Assembly (NCBI RefSeq): GCF_024355225.1
Contig: NZ_VCNH01000008.1
Span: forward strand, 2,666,001 to 2,730,000
Direction: 5' to 3'
DNA length: 64,000 bases
Source: Roseovarius sp. M141
GTDB taxonomy: Bacteria; Pseudomonadota; Alphaproteobacteria; Rhodobacterales; Rhodobacteraceae
Below the pieces are notes generated by a model, which did no database searches, was not told the origin of the DNA, and saw nothing but the letters and a program-made list of their open reading frames with translations. Position 1 is the first letter of the stretch, and every line of letters begins with the position of its first letter. A program made the position numbers and the translations under genes. This document shows, one piece after another, positions 1 to 8,557 of this stretch.

Positions 1-303
1 GTTCGTCACTTCCAGCGTGCGCCAGTGAAACTTGTCCTGCTCATAGCCGATGTCGCGCACGCAGTCGCGCACGACCGTCGACATGAGGTCCTTGTATTCG
101 GTCAGCTTGTCCTGATCCGACAGCCCGACCTCACCGCCGATGATGACGCGGTTGGTGGTGGCAAAGGTTTCGGCGGCGACGCGCGCCTCGGGTTCCTTGG
201 CCAGAAAGGCGTCAAGGATCGCATCCGAAATGCGGTCGCACACCTTGTCGGGATGCCCTTCCGAGACGGATTCGGAGGTCAGTGTATAATTCTGTCGTGA
301 CAT
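1..303 (-). CDS. metK: S-adenosylmethionine synthetase, N-terminal part (cut by window edge)
   Basis: Makes S-adenosylmethionine from methionine and ATP in the cytoplasm. The visible 101 codons begin [20 protein letters not shown], the diagnostic N-terminus with the SEGHPDK substrate motif, followed by an [13 protein letters not shown] strand typical of the first MetK domain. The ATG at 303 has a GGAG seven bases upstream. It is the last visible gene of the minus-strand series phoH-ybeY-corC-lnt-metK, but it has its own leader, which carries a SAM/SAH riboswitch, so expression is probably fed back by its product. The C-terminal three quarters lie outside the window. Confidence 0.97.
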   Translation of the reverse strand, partial: MSRQNYTLTSESVSEGHPDKVCDRISDAILDAFLAKEPEARVAAETFATTNRVIIGGEVGLSDQDKLTEYKDLMSTVVRDCVRDIGYEQDKFHWRTLEVTN

Positions 304-308
304 GAGAT

Positions 309-352
309 CGCTCCATTATGATATCCCGTCGCGCCAGGAAGCCGTTGCGACG
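309..352 (-). promoter_or_regulatory. SAM/SAH riboswitch in the metK leader
   Basis: On the minus strand the leader reads a 6-bp stem CGTCGC/GCGACG enclosing CAACGGCTTCCTGG, then a short linker and AATGGAGCG. This matches, from memory, the SAM/SAH riboswitch of Rhodobacterales, where the loop CTTCC pairs with the GGAG that is also the Shine-Dalgarno sequence of metK. Ligand binding would close the pseudoknot and hide the ribosome site, a translational OFF switch. It ends nine bases before the ATG at 303. A TTGACC at about 391-386 could be the -35 element of a dedicated promoter; no convincing -10 was found. Confidence 0.88.
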
Positions 353-387
353 GTATGCATCTGCCTAAACAGGCCCGCACAGAAAGG

Positions 388-1932
388 TCAATCGCCGACC
401 ATCGATGCGCGCGCGTTTCTCACGCGGTGCAGCAGTGCAGACACCAACGCCAGCAAGGCCAGCAGCGCCAGCGCAGGCCAATCACCATTTCGTGCATAGG
501 GCGTCGGGGCGGTGGGCGGTGGCAGCGGGGCGTCCAGATAGCCCGCTTGCCCCAGCGGTATTTCGGCGGTAATACGCCCCGCCGCATCGATGATGGCGGA
601 CACGCCGGTATTGGCGGCACGGATCATCGGCAGGCCCTGCTCGGCGCTGCGCAGACGCGCCTGCGCAAGGTGCTGGAACGGTCCCGACACCTGCCCAAAC
701 CACGCATCGTTGGTAATCAACAACATGAAATCTGCCCGCCCCTTTGCCGACGCCACGTCGCGGGCAAAGACCCCCTCGTAGCAGATCAGCGGCAGCGCCG
801 CGCCCAGCGGCCCCATATCGATCAGCCGCGCGCCCGGTCCGGGCGAATAGCCATAGCCGCCCTGCTGCGCGAGGCCCCGGATTCCGAACTGTTCCAGCAG
901 ATCGCCGAAGGGCACGTATTCGCCGAAAGGCACCAGATGATGCTTGTCATACAGCGCCGACCTGTTGCCCTGCCCGTCCAGCACCAGCAGCGAATTGAAA
1001 TAACGCGCACCCTCGGCCCGCTGCACGCCCAGCACCACAGGCGCACCGCGGGCAGCCTCGCTGATGCCCGCCAGAATACCCTCGGCACGGTTGAGCAGCG
1101 TGGGCACGGCGGTTTCCGGCCAGACGATCAGGTCGGGCGGCGCGTCGGCAAGGGTATATCGCATCTGACGGTCGAAATGCTCCTGCATATGCGCCGGGTC
1201 CCATTTTTCGGCCTGCGGCACGTTGGGTTGGACCAGACGGATGACAGGCGCATCCATGCCCGGCGCGGGCACCGCACCCAGCCACGGCGTACCGACCCAA
1301 AGCGCAGCAAGCGCAGCAAGCGCAGCAAGTCCCGCAGCGCCGGTCCAGCGTCGCCCCAGCGTCAGATGCCACAGCGCGGCCCCCCCAATCAGCACGGCAA
1401 ATGTCAGGGGCAACGCCCCGCCAATAGAGGCCCAGCGCAGCATGGGCGTCGCGATCAGCACGTGCCCCGGCTGCGCCCATGGAAACCCGGTCCACAGCCA
1501 CCCGCGCAGCGCCTCGGACAGTGTCAGCATTGCCGCCCAGCCCAGCGCGCCGCTGCCCAGCCGACGCGCGATGCCCTGCGCCCCGGCCCAGAACAGCGCA
1601 AAGCCCACCGCGAATAACACCAGCGCAAAGGGCGCCATCCAGCCGTGGCGCGCCACGTCGATCAAGAAGGGTTCGACAATCCAGCTGAGTGCGACGGCGA
1701 AATACCCCGCACCCCCGGCAACGCCCAACCACGCCGCGCGGCGCCAGCCTGGCGCAACAGAATAACAGCCGTAAAGCCCGGCAAAGGCCAGCAGGGTCAG
1801 CGGCCACAGATCCCAGGGCGCCTGCCCCAATGCCGCCACCGCGCCCAGCGCAGCGGCGATGCCTCCCTGCATCCACCGCCCGCGCGCCGCGATCCAGCGC
1901 AGCGCGGCGGCGTCAGGCATGGGCGCCAGCAT
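388..1932 (-). CDS. lnt: Apolipoprotein N-acyltransferase
   Basis: Third enzyme of lipoprotein maturation: it transfers an acyl chain from phospholipid to the N-terminal cysteine of apolipoproteins in the inner membrane. About 514 residues, the usual length. The N-terminal half is a bundle of hydrophobic segments and the C-terminal half a nitrilase-like domain. The expected triad is visible as Glu in WPETAVP, Lys in YDKHHLVPFGEYVPFG and Cys in LICYEGVF. Two ATGs fit (1932 and 1920), both overlapping the 3' end of corC at 1913; neither has a strong ribosome site, suggesting translational coupling. The frame stays open further upstream inside corC, but that extension does not look like Lnt. Confidence 0.93.
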   Translation of the reverse strand: MLAPMPDAAALRWIAARGRWMQGGIAAALGAVAALGQAPWDLWPLTLLAFAGLYGCYSVAPGWRRAAWLGVAGGAGYFAVALSWIVEPFLIDVARHGWMAPFALVLFAVGFALFWAGAQGIARRLGSGALGWAAMLTLSEALRGWLWTGFPWAQPGHVLIATPMLRWASIGGALPLTFAVLIGGAALWHLTLGRRWTGAAGLAALAALAALWVGTPWLGAVPAPGMDAPVIRLVQPNVPQAEKWDPAHMQEHFDRQMRYTLADAPPDLIVWPETAVPTLLNRAEGILAGISEAARGAPVVLGVQRAEGARYFNSLLVLDGQGNRSALYDKHHLVPFGEYVPFGDLLEQFGIRGLAQQGGYGYSPGPGARLIDMGPLGAALPLICYEGVFARDVASAKGRADFMLLITNDAWFGQVSGPFQHLAQARLRSAEQGLPMIRAANTGVSAIIDAAGRITAEIPLGQAGYLDAPLPPPTAPTPYARNGDWPALALLALLALVSALLHRVRNARASMVGD

Positions 1933-2812
1933 AGGGAACACGCACGCGCAGGCGCTTGATCCGGCGGGGATCGGCGTCGACCACTTCGAAAGTTGTGCCG
2001 CCCGGATGCTCGACCACTTCGCCGCGCACAGGCACCCGGCCCAGCAGCATGAAGACCAGTCCGCCCAGCGTGTCGATCTCTTCCTCGTCCACGTCGTCGA
2101 CATCGGTCAGAGACTGGCCGATCGCGTCCTCGAAATCCTCCAGCGGGGTCTTGGCCAGCGCGATGTAGCAGCCCGGCTTTTCCTCGGTCCAGTGAGCATC
2201 CTCGCCGATGTCATGCTCGTCCTCGATCTCGCCCAGCACCTGCTCGATCAGATCCTCGATGGTCACAAGGCCGTCGACACCGCCATATTCGTCGATCACC
2301 AGCGCCATGTGGCGCCGGTCGGTCTGCATCTTCTGGAGCAGTACGCCAATGCGCATGGAAGGCGGCACATAGAGCAGCGGGCGCAGCATCTCCTTGAGCG
2401 AGAACGCATCCTCGGCATCACCGTTAAAGCCGTGGCGCAGCGCGAAATCCTTGAGATGGATGAATCCGACAGGAGAATCCAGCGTGCTCTCGTAGACCGG
2501 CAGGCGCGTCATGCCGCTGTCGCGGAACACATGGACCAGCTCGCCCTGCGTGATCGTTGCGGGCACGGACACGATGTCGGCCTTGGGGATGGCCACATCC
2601 TCGACCACCATGTCGCGCAGGTTGATCAGGCCGCGACCCTTCTGCGTGGCAGAGGTGGCGGGCTCCGCGTCGCTCTCTGGCTCGGATGGGCTGAACGCGC
2701 CGAAGATGCGGCGGAAAAAACCGGTGTTGTCGTCGTCTTCACTGGGCCTCTCGGGCGGCGCGCCATGCGCTGCGCTAGAGGATACGTCGGTACTGTCGTG
2801 GTGGTCGTCCAT
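1913..2812 (-). CDS. corC: CorC/HlyC-type CBS-domain protein
   Basis: A 299-residue soluble CBS-pair protein of the CorC/HlyC (YbeX) family, linked to Mg2+/Co2+ efflux and envelope or ribosome homeostasis; its exact role here is inferred. After an acidic, Ser-rich N-terminal tail come two CBS motifs (residues about 70-200, including VIDEYGGVDGLVTIEDLIEQVLGEI, of which the segment DEYGGVDGLVTIEDL is diagnostic) and a C-terminal CorC_HlyC domain. There are no transmembrane DUF21 segments, as expected for the short form. It lies between ybeY and lnt as in many proteobacteria and overlaps the start of lnt. Confidence 0.92.
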   Translation of the reverse strand: MDDHHDSTDVSSSAAHGAPPERPSEDDDNTGFFRRIFGAFSPSEPESDAEPATSATQKGRGLINLRDMVVEDVAIPKADIVSVPATITQGELVHVFRDSGMTRLPVYESTLDSPVGFIHLKDFALRHGFNGDAEDAFSLKEMLRPLLYVPPSMRIGVLLQKMQTDRRHMALVIDEYGGVDGLVTIEDLIEQVLGEIEDEHDIGEDAHWTEEKPGCYIALAKTPLEDFEDAIGQSLTDVDDVDEEEIDTLGGLVFMLLGRVPVRGEVVEHPGGTTFEVVDADPRRIKRLRVRVPYAGAHA

Positions 2813-2869
2813 TACTCTTTATTCCAAATTAATAAATAGCCCGGCGCTGTCTGCACCGGGTGCCTGCCG

Positions 2870-3358
2870 TCAATATGGGTTAGCTATGCCCAGTTTGCAA
2901 AGGATGGCTACCTCGCACGATTCCATCAATGCGGCATCTTCGTCACGAACGTGGTCATAGCCCAGAAGATGCAACACTGCATGCACGATCAGATGAGTGG
3001 TGTGATCGGCCAGCGGTTTGTCGCCCAGCGCGGCCTCGGCGGCGCAGATATCATAGGCGATGGCGATATCGCCCAGCTCGGCATCGGGGCCGACGCGCGG
3101 AAGGTCGGGCACGGCGCCCGCGCGCTCTGGGCCGCGCTCGTGACTGGGCCAGCTGAGCACGTTGGTCGGTTGCGGCTTGCCGCGAAAATCCTCGTTGAGG
3201 ACGGCGATGCGGGCATCATTGCAGGCCAGTACGCTGATTTCAAACTGCCCGGGGTCGATATCCAGATGCACCAATGTTGCCACAGCCGCGCGGTCTGCCA
3301 ACGCCTCCAGCCCCAGCGCACGCCAACGGCGGTCCTCGATCATGACGTCTGTCAACAT
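2870..3358 (-). CDS. ybeY: Endoribonuclease YbeY (rRNA maturation)
   Basis: Zinc-dependent single-strand endoribonuclease used in 16S rRNA 3'-end maturation and ribosome quality control. The protein is 162 residues, a normal length. The signature HAVLHLLGYDH supplies the three zinc ligands His126, His130 and His136, and the ARIAVLNEDFRG segment upstream is the conserved strand of the family. The ATG at 3358 has a CCGGAG ribosome site eight bases away. It begins 33 bases after phoH stops and is followed by corC, the standard phoH-ybeY-corC-lnt order. Confidence 0.96.
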   Translation of the reverse strand: MLTDVMIEDRRWRALGLEALADRAAVATLVHLDIDPGQFEISVLACNDARIAVLNEDFRGKPQPTNVLSWPSHERGPERAGAVPDLPRVGPDAELGDIAIAYDICAAEAALGDKPLADHTTHLIVHAVLHLLGYDHVRDEDAALMESCEVAILCKLGIANPY

Positions 3359-3391
3359 GGGCGCACTCCGGGTGGTGCGAGTGTTCGCGGT

Positions 3392-4393
3392 TCAGCCATC
3401 GGCCTCATATGCCTCGATGATGGCGGCAACCAACGGGTGACGCACAACGTCCTTGGAGGTGAAATAGTTGAAACCGATCTTGGGGATCGTTTGCAGCAGC
3501 CGTTCGGCATCGTGCAGCCCCGACGCCACGCCGCGCGGAAGGTCGATCTGGGTGCGATCCCCGGTGATCACCATGCGACTGCCCTCGCCAAGGCGGGTCA
3601 GGAACATCTTCATCTGCATCGTCGTGGCGTTCTGCGCCTCGTCCAGCACCACGAAGGCCCGCGACAGGGTGCGGCCCCGCATGAAGGCCAGCGGCGCAAT
3701 CTCGATCTTCTTGTCCTCGATCAGCTTGGCCAGTTGCTTGCCCGGCAGGAAATCGTTCAGCGCGTCATAGAGCGGCTGCATGTAGGGATCGACCTTGTCC
3801 TTCATGTCGCCGGGCAGATAGCCCAATTTCTCGCCCGCCTCGACGGCGGGGCGCGCCAGGATGATCTTGTCAACATGGCCCTCGATGAACATCGATACGC
3901 CAACGGCAACGGCCAGATATGTCTTGCCCGTGCCGGCGGGGCCGATGCCGAAGGCCAGCTCCTTTTCAAAGAGCGAATGCACATAGGCCTTCTGGGCCTC
4001 CGTGCGCGGCTCGACCAGTTTTTTGCGGGTCTTGATCTCAACCCGGCCGCCCTTGAACATCTCGAACTGGTGGCCGTCATCGGTGGGAATCGCGCCGTTA
4101 CCAGCGCCCATACGCAGCTCGCGATCAATGTCGCCGTGGGTGACATCCCTGCCCGCCTCCAGCCGCTGATACAGCGCCTGCAAGACCTGCACTGCTTCGG
4201 TCACATGCACCGAATCGCCGTGCACGGCCAGGTGATTGCCGCGCCTCAGGATCTGGACGTCCAGAGTGCGTTCGATCTCAGCCAGATTGCGATCATGCTC
4301 ACCGCACAGATCTATCAACAAGCGATTGTCGGGAAACTCGATTTGCACCTCTTGCGGTGCGTCCTGCGGGGGGGTCCGGGCGCCAGTGGCCAA
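3392..4393 (-). CDS. phoH: PhoH-family ATPase (PhoL type), TTG start
   Basis: A 333-residue PhoH-like protein, a P-loop ATPase of the RNA-helicase-like superfamily usually coupled to YbeY. It has an N-terminal KH-like region (about 20-100), Walker A GPAGTGKT at residues 151-158 and Walker B FVVLDEAQNA near 247-256. The best start is TTG at 4393: an AGGAGA lies five bases upstream, and the only nearby ATG (4409) is in another frame. It is first of the minus-strand run phoH-ybeY-corC-lnt. The function is inferred from family and neighbours; metabolic substrates are not known. Confidence 0.92.
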   Translation of the reverse strand: MATGARTPPQDAPQEVQIEFPDNRLLIDLCGEHDRNLAEIERTLDVQILRRGNHLAVHGDSVHVTEAVQVLQALYQRLEAGRDVTHGDIDRELRMGAGNGAIPTDDGHQFEMFKGGRVEIKTRKKLVEPRTEAQKAYVHSLFEKELAFGIGPAGTGKTYLAVAVGVSMFIEGHVDKIILARPAVEAGEKLGYLPGDMKDKVDPYMQPLYDALNDFLPGKQLAKLIEDKKIEIAPLAFMRGRTLSRAFVVLDEAQNATTMQMKMFLTRLGEGSRMVITGDRTQIDLPRGVASGLHDAERLLQTIPKIGFNYFTSKDVVRHPLVAAIIEAYEADG

Positions 4394-4398
4394 TCCGC

Positions 4399-4404
4399 TC
4401 TCCT
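4399..4404 (-). promoter_or_regulatory. Shine-Dalgarno site that decides the TTG start of phoH
   Basis: AGGAGA on the minus strand, five bases before the TTG codon at 4393-4391. No in-frame ATG or GTG is comparably placed, so this site sets the start of phoH at a rare initiation codon. Confidence 0.75.
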
Positions 4405-4440
4405 GTCATGAATGCTAGCGGCACCGTGGCAAGAACAACC

Positions 4441-4461
4441 GCCCGGCGCAAGATGCCGGGC
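4441..4461 (-). terminator. Hairpin downstream of the outer-membrane protein gene
   Basis: A perfect 7-bp GC-rich stem GCCCGGC/GCCGGGC with a 7-base loop, 67 bases past the stop of the beta-barrel protein gene and upstream of phoH. On the minus strand it is followed by GGTTGTTCTTG, only moderately T-rich, so a rho-independent terminator is plausible but not certain. Confidence 0.5.
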
Positions 4462-4527
4462 GTGTATTTCACGCAGGATTAGCGATAAATTGCGACATGT
4501 CCCGGCCCGAAAGCCTCCGCAGGAAGC

Positions 4528-5280
4528 TTAGAAACGGAAGTTCAGGCCAAGCTGGACATTGCTGTAGGTCGGCGTCGCGACGGTAGAGGATCCACCCGCA
4601 TCGAACAGAGTCTTGCTGCCGAAATTGTAATACTCCCACTCGGCCTTGACCGACCAGGAATCGCTCAAAAGATGTTCGACACCCAAACCGATCGAGTATC
4701 CGTCAGTGTCGTATGCCGTGTTCAAATTGATGGTATCACCACCCGCCGTGCCGTTGACGGCGTAGTCGAAATCGCCGTGCACATAGCCCAGGATACCGTA
4801 GACCATCGTGTTACCGGACTGGTTGGTCAGACCCGTTTTGGCACGCAGGCCAAGCACATGGTTAAGATCGACAGACCCGGTATATCCACCGTTGACGAAA
4901 GAATCGTCCACGTCGCCGCCGTTGTAACCCAGCTCAATCCCATAAACGAAAGAGCCCCTGCTCAGCGCACGTTCACCGCGCCAGCCCAGCTGCACCCCGT
5001 AGTTGAAACCCTCACCGTCCAGATCCCCGGCGCGCCGCGTCACCAAAACACCGGCAGGGTTCTTGTGCCCTACCCTGTCATCGGCGCCGAACGCATAACC
5101 GGCAGTACCGCCGACATAGAAACCCTGCCACGTCGGGGCCGCAACGACGACAACCGGATCGACCGGCACCTGTTCAAGGTTACCCGCATGAGCAGCGCCG
5201 CTCACGGCACAAGCCGCAAGCACACCGGCACAGGCCAGACCATTAAATGTTACAGCAGATACGCGGCGAGCAGACTTCAT
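4528..5280 (-). CDS. Outer-membrane beta-barrel protein (Omp25/OmpA-like porin family)
   Basis: A secreted 250-residue protein. The chosen ATG (5280) gives a clean signal peptide: MKSARR, a hydrophobic stretch, then AAHA as the likely cleavage site. The mature part opens with WQGFYVGGTAGYAFG, the GFYVGG motif of small eight-stranded outer-membrane barrels of alphaproteobacteria (Omp25/Omp31/RopB-like), and continues in alternating Gly/aromatic strands. The last residue is Phe after LNFRF, the classical C-terminal signal for BAM insertion. An upstream in-frame extension is open but lacks signal-peptide character. Whether it is a porin or a structural protein cannot be told. Confidence 0.85.
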   Translation of the reverse strand: MKSARRVSAVTFNGLACAGVLAACAVSGAAHAGNLEQVPVDPVVVVAAPTWQGFYVGGTAGYAFGADDRVGHKNPAGVLVTRRAGDLDGEGFNYGVQLGWRGERALSRGSFVYGIELGYNGGDVDDSFVNGGYTGSVDLNHVLGLRAKTGLTNQSGNTMVYGILGYVHGDFDYAVNGTAGGDTINLNTAYDTDGYSIGLGVEHLLSDSWSVKAEWEYYNFGSKTLFDAGGSSTVATPTYSNVQLGLNFRF

Positions 5281-5447
5281 GGCACCAAATCCCAAAATAA
5301 AAATATTCGCATCGACGAAACGAGTTTCCTTGTGTGTCAGAAAGCGCATTCAGGTCAAAATCGTCCAGCGAAAATAGACCTCAGCAGGGAAAACACCGCA
5401 GATTCGAGCGTTTTGTTGCCCACAATCCTCACTCTTAAGTGCTAATT

Positions 5448-6773
5448 CTAAGTGATAATCCTGCCCGACAGCGAATTGGTGCCCGATCCGGTGATCAGCA
5501 CCGGGTGCGAGCTGCCCACCTCGACATTCGGACCCACGACGTGAACCGCATGCAAATATTGCGATTTGCCCACCATCTGCCCCGGCTGGCGCCCTGCCCG
5601 TTCAAACAGGACGTTGACCTCGCGGCCCACCATGCTCTCCTGGATCTCGCGCTGCTGGCGGGTCAACAGGGCCTGGAGCCGCTGCAAACGCTCGCCGGCC
5701 ACAGCGTCATCCACCTGCGCGCGCTCGGCGGCGGGCGTGCCGGGGCGGGTCGAGTATTTGAACGAATAGGCCTGCCCATAGCGAACCTCTTGGATCAGGT
5801 CCAAGGTGGCCTGAAAATCGGCCTCCGTCTCTTCGGGGAAGCCGACGATGAAATCGCCCGACAGCAGCAGATCGGGCCGCGCGGCGCGAATCCGTTCGAT
5901 CAGCCGGATATAGCTATCCGCCGTGTGACTGCGGTTCATCCGTTTCAGAATGCGGTCGCTGCCCGATTGCACCGGCAGATGCAGGTAGGGCATCAACTTG
6001 GGGCAATCGCCATGCGCCTCGATCAGATCGTCGCCCATGTCATTGGGGTGGCTGGTGGTAAAGCGGATGCGCTCCAGCCCGTCGACCTCGGCCAGCGCGC
6101 GTATCAACCGGGCCAATGTCCAGTCATCCCCTTTTGGCCCTGCGCCGTGATAGGCGTTGACGTTTTGGCCCAGCAGCGTGATCTCGCGCACGCCGCGCTC
6201 TACCAGATCCTTTGCCTCGTCAATGACGCGGACCACCGGGCGCGACGCCTCAGCGCCGCGTGTATAGGGCACGACGCAGAAGGCGCAGAACTTGTCGCAG
6301 CCCTCCTGCACGGTCAGAAATGCGGTTGGGCCGCGCTTGGCCTTGGGGCGGGCCTTCAGCTTCTCGAACTTGCTCTCTTCGGGGAAATCAGTATCCAGCG
6401 CAGTGCCGCCCGCGCGCACCTTCGCCTCCATTTCAGGCAGGCGGTGGTAGCTTTGCGGGCCGACGACCAGATCGACCAAGGGCTGCCGACGCATGATCTC
6501 GGCGCCCTCGGCCTGCGCGACGCAGCCCGCGACACCGATTTTCAGATCGGGCTTGGCATCCTTGAGATCGCGAAACCGGCCCAGTTCGGAGTACACCTTC
6601 TCGGCCGCCTTTTCGCGAATGTGGCAGGTGTTCAGCAGGATCATGTCCGCCTCATCGGCACTGGCGACCTCCGTATAGCCCGCGCCGCCCATCGCCTCGG
6701 CCATGCGCTCGGAATCGTAGACGTTCATCTGACATCCATATGTCTTGATGTAGAGCTTCTTGGGCTCTGCCAT
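5448..6773 (-). CDS. miaB: tRNA-2-methylthio-N6-isopentenyladenosine synthase
   Basis: Radical-SAM methylthiotransferase that adds the 2-methylthio group to isopentenyl-A37 of tRNAs reading UNN codons. 441 residues. N-terminal UPF0004 domain with the auxiliary-cluster cysteines in [14 protein letters not shown] and GCVAQ; radical SAM motif CDKFCAFC followed by VPYTRG; C-terminal TRAM region ending SGRIIT. Start ATG at 6773 has GGAGG seven bases upstream; the longer open frame beyond is not MiaB-like. It is divergent from the plus-strand gene at 6885, separated by 111 bases. Confidence 0.97.
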   Translation of the reverse strand: MAEPKKLYIKTYGCQMNVYDSERMAEAMGGAGYTEVASADEADMILLNTCHIREKAAEKVYSELGRFRDLKDAKPDLKIGVAGCVAQAEGAEIMRRQPLVDLVVGPQSYHRLPEMEAKVRAGGTALDTDFPEESKFEKLKARPKAKRGPTAFLTVQEGCDKFCAFCVVPYTRGAEASRPVVRVIDEAKDLVERGVREITLLGQNVNAYHGAGPKGDDWTLARLIRALAEVDGLERIRFTTSHPNDMGDDLIEAHGDCPKLMPYLHLPVQSGSDRILKRMNRSHTADSYIRLIERIRAARPDLLLSGDFIVGFPEETEADFQATLDLIQEVRYGQAYSFKYSTRPGTPAAERAQVDDAVAGERLQRLQALLTRQQREIQESMVGREVNVLFERAGRQPGQMVGKSQYLHAVHVVGPNVEVGSSHPVLITGSGTNSLSGRIIT

Positions 6774-6884
6774 GACGGGCCTCCGGAGTGTGCGCATGTG
6801 GTGTACGGGCCTATACCACAGCGGCGCCATCTTGCAATGCGCGGCAAATTGACAGACCTTGGCGCGCAAAACGAAAAGAGCGGT

Positions 6885-7754
6885 ATGCATTACACATCTG
6901 TCCGTGATCTGTGCGGCAAGGGCGCACGCCATCTGGCCAAGGGGCCCGTCGCACTGATCTTTGCCGAGGATGGCGTCGAACTGGACACCACCCTGCGTCA
7001 CCATCTGTCGCTGGGCTTTGCCTCAGTGATCGCGTTGATGCCACCCAGTTTCGCCCTGCCCGATGACCTTGTAAAGACTACGGTCCGCGTCGACCACGAC
7101 GCCGCGGCCGACGGGCATATCGACGCGGTAAACCGCATTATCGACGCCGCCCCGCGCAGAACATGGCTGTATTACTGCTTTAACGCCGAATATTTGTTCT
7201 TTCCGTTTTGCGAAACGCGCAGCGTCGGTGAATTGCTGGCCTTCCATGCCGAAGAGCGGCGCGATGCCATGCTGACCTATGTCGTCGATATCTACGCCGG
7301 CGATCTCGATCTACATCCCGGTGCCGTCGCGTTGGAAGATGCATGGATGGACAAATCAGGCTATTATGCACTGGCGCGGCTTGATCCTGAAAACAACCAT
7401 CACCCAAAGGACCGACAGCTCGATTTCTTCGGTGGCCTGCGCTGGCGATATGAGGAGCATATTCCGTGGCGGCGCCGCAATATCGACCGGATATCGATGT
7501 TCCGCTCCAAACGGGGTCTAAGATTACGCGAAGGGCATGTTTTTTCGGACGAAGAATACAATACCTACGCCTGCCCGTGGCACAACAACCTGACAGCGGT
7601 CACCGTATCCTTTCGCACCGCCAAAGCACTGAAACGCAACCCCGGCTCGACCTTCGACATCCCGACGTTCAAATGGCATAATTCGGTGCGCTTCGAATGG
7701 CATTCGCGCCAATTGCTGGATCTTGGCCTGATGGAGCCGGGCCAATGGTTTTGA
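6885..7754 (+). CDS. Conserved protein, possible glycosyltransferase-like fold
   Basis: A 289-residue soluble protein beginning [20 protein letters not shown]. The first 100 residues resemble the nucleotide-binding half of family-2-like glycosyltransferases (a [19 protein letters not shown] strand and helix), and the middle has [10 protein letters not shown] and [20 protein letters not shown], but no clear DxD plus acceptor signature could be assigned. No signal peptide or membrane segment. The ATG at 6885 has GAAAAGAG upstream; the frame is open much further upstream, but only as the antisense of miaB. Divergent from miaB, and the last intact gene before the decayed island. Glycosyltransferase is a guess. 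Confidence 0.6.
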   Translation: MHYTSVRDLCGKGARHLAKGPVALIFAEDGVELDTTLRHHLSLGFASVIALMPPSFALPDDLVKTTVRVDHDAAADGHIDAVNRIIDAAPRRTWLYYCFNAEYLFFPFCETRSVGELLAFHAEERRDAMLTYVVDIYAGDLDLHPGAVALEDAWMDKSGYYALARLDPENNHHPKDRQLDFFGGLRWRYEEHIPWRRRNIDRISMFRSKRGLRLREGHVFSDEEYNTYACPWHNNLTAVTVSFRTAKALKRNPGSTFDIPTFKWHNSVRFEWHSRQLLDLGLMEPGQWF

Positions 7755-8557
7755 CGCCTGCCTGCCGACCATAAGATGCAGGCAAACTTGCCGCAATTGA
7801 CAGGTTTCGGTCCGCAATTAGGGTTTTAGCCGATCTGGGCGCTGTTAACGATCAGAATCCCAAATCACCAGATTTAGGATGCGAATTTTAAAACTTCCAC
7901 TAAGATATTGGGTTACGATACCGGGGTTACGTCATTCTTTCGAGTGCTGTGATCTGGGCATCAACGTCCTGATCGGCCGCCCAAACACCTGTATATCTGA
8001 AAATCATGTCCGCGACCTTTCCGGAAACCTGCAACAACCATTCGGGTTTTAAGCAGCTAATTTGGAAAGATCGGCGGATAATTTCGATACCCGATCTTTT
8101 AGCGGTTCAACAAACGGCAGTTTTTGGAAGATAGGTTGTACAGAGGGTATTGCCCGATTGCAGCCGTTCTTGACGAACGAATCGAAGGGCTCAAGATAGC
8201 CCGATTAACCATCTCCCGCACAGCGGTGAACGGTTGCTATTAAGAAATATCAGTTAAAAATTGCCTTTAGCTACTTGGATCAGAAAAAATACCTTTGGAG
8301 GGGTGAACCATAAAACCCACTTACGTCTTGATCAGTTCGTGGTGTTGCGATCCTTTTATGGCACCACACCCTCCGAGAAACCTGCATCGAAACAGCTTAA
8401 CAATGCCGCCTCGTTACCGGTCCACAAACAGGTCCAGATCGAACTGCTTCACCGCTATATTTCGCGCCCTAGGTCGCGTGGATTTCGGCGCTGCGCGAGC
8501 GAGTCAGACAAGTGCCGCGATACGCAGTTTTAGCTCGCATAGGTGTTTTCTTTCAGT
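7755..8557. other. Gap without intact gene; traces of a decayed minus-strand gene
   Basis: This 0.8 kb is more AT-rich than its surroundings and holds no credible complete gene. Two overlapping minus-strand frames have protein-like composition: 8204-8049 (includes PFVEPLKDRVSKLSADLSK, then stop) and about 8106-7927 (includes SGKVADMIFRYTGVWAADQD, ending ALERMT). They lie in different frames and neither has a start, as expected of a frameshifted gene remnant. The family was not recognised. A plus-strand 90-codon frame at 8261-8533 has no ribosome site and no recognisable content. Confidence 0.45.

Noticed and set aside
355..1617. A 420-codon plus-strand frame across lnt
   Set aside because: Antisense to the Lnt catalytic domain; low-complexity Arg/Gln/Pro composition.
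2951..4411. A 486-codon plus-strand frame across ybeY and phoH
   Set aside because: Antisense shadow of two genes with clear motifs.
5439..6884. Upstream extension of the plus-strand gene at 6885 to 5439
   Set aside because: This part is exactly antisense to miaB; the resemblance to a protein starts only at MHYTSVRD.
8261..8533. A possible small gene of 90 codons
   Set aside because: No ribosome site, no recognisable motif, and composition no different from the surrounding gap.
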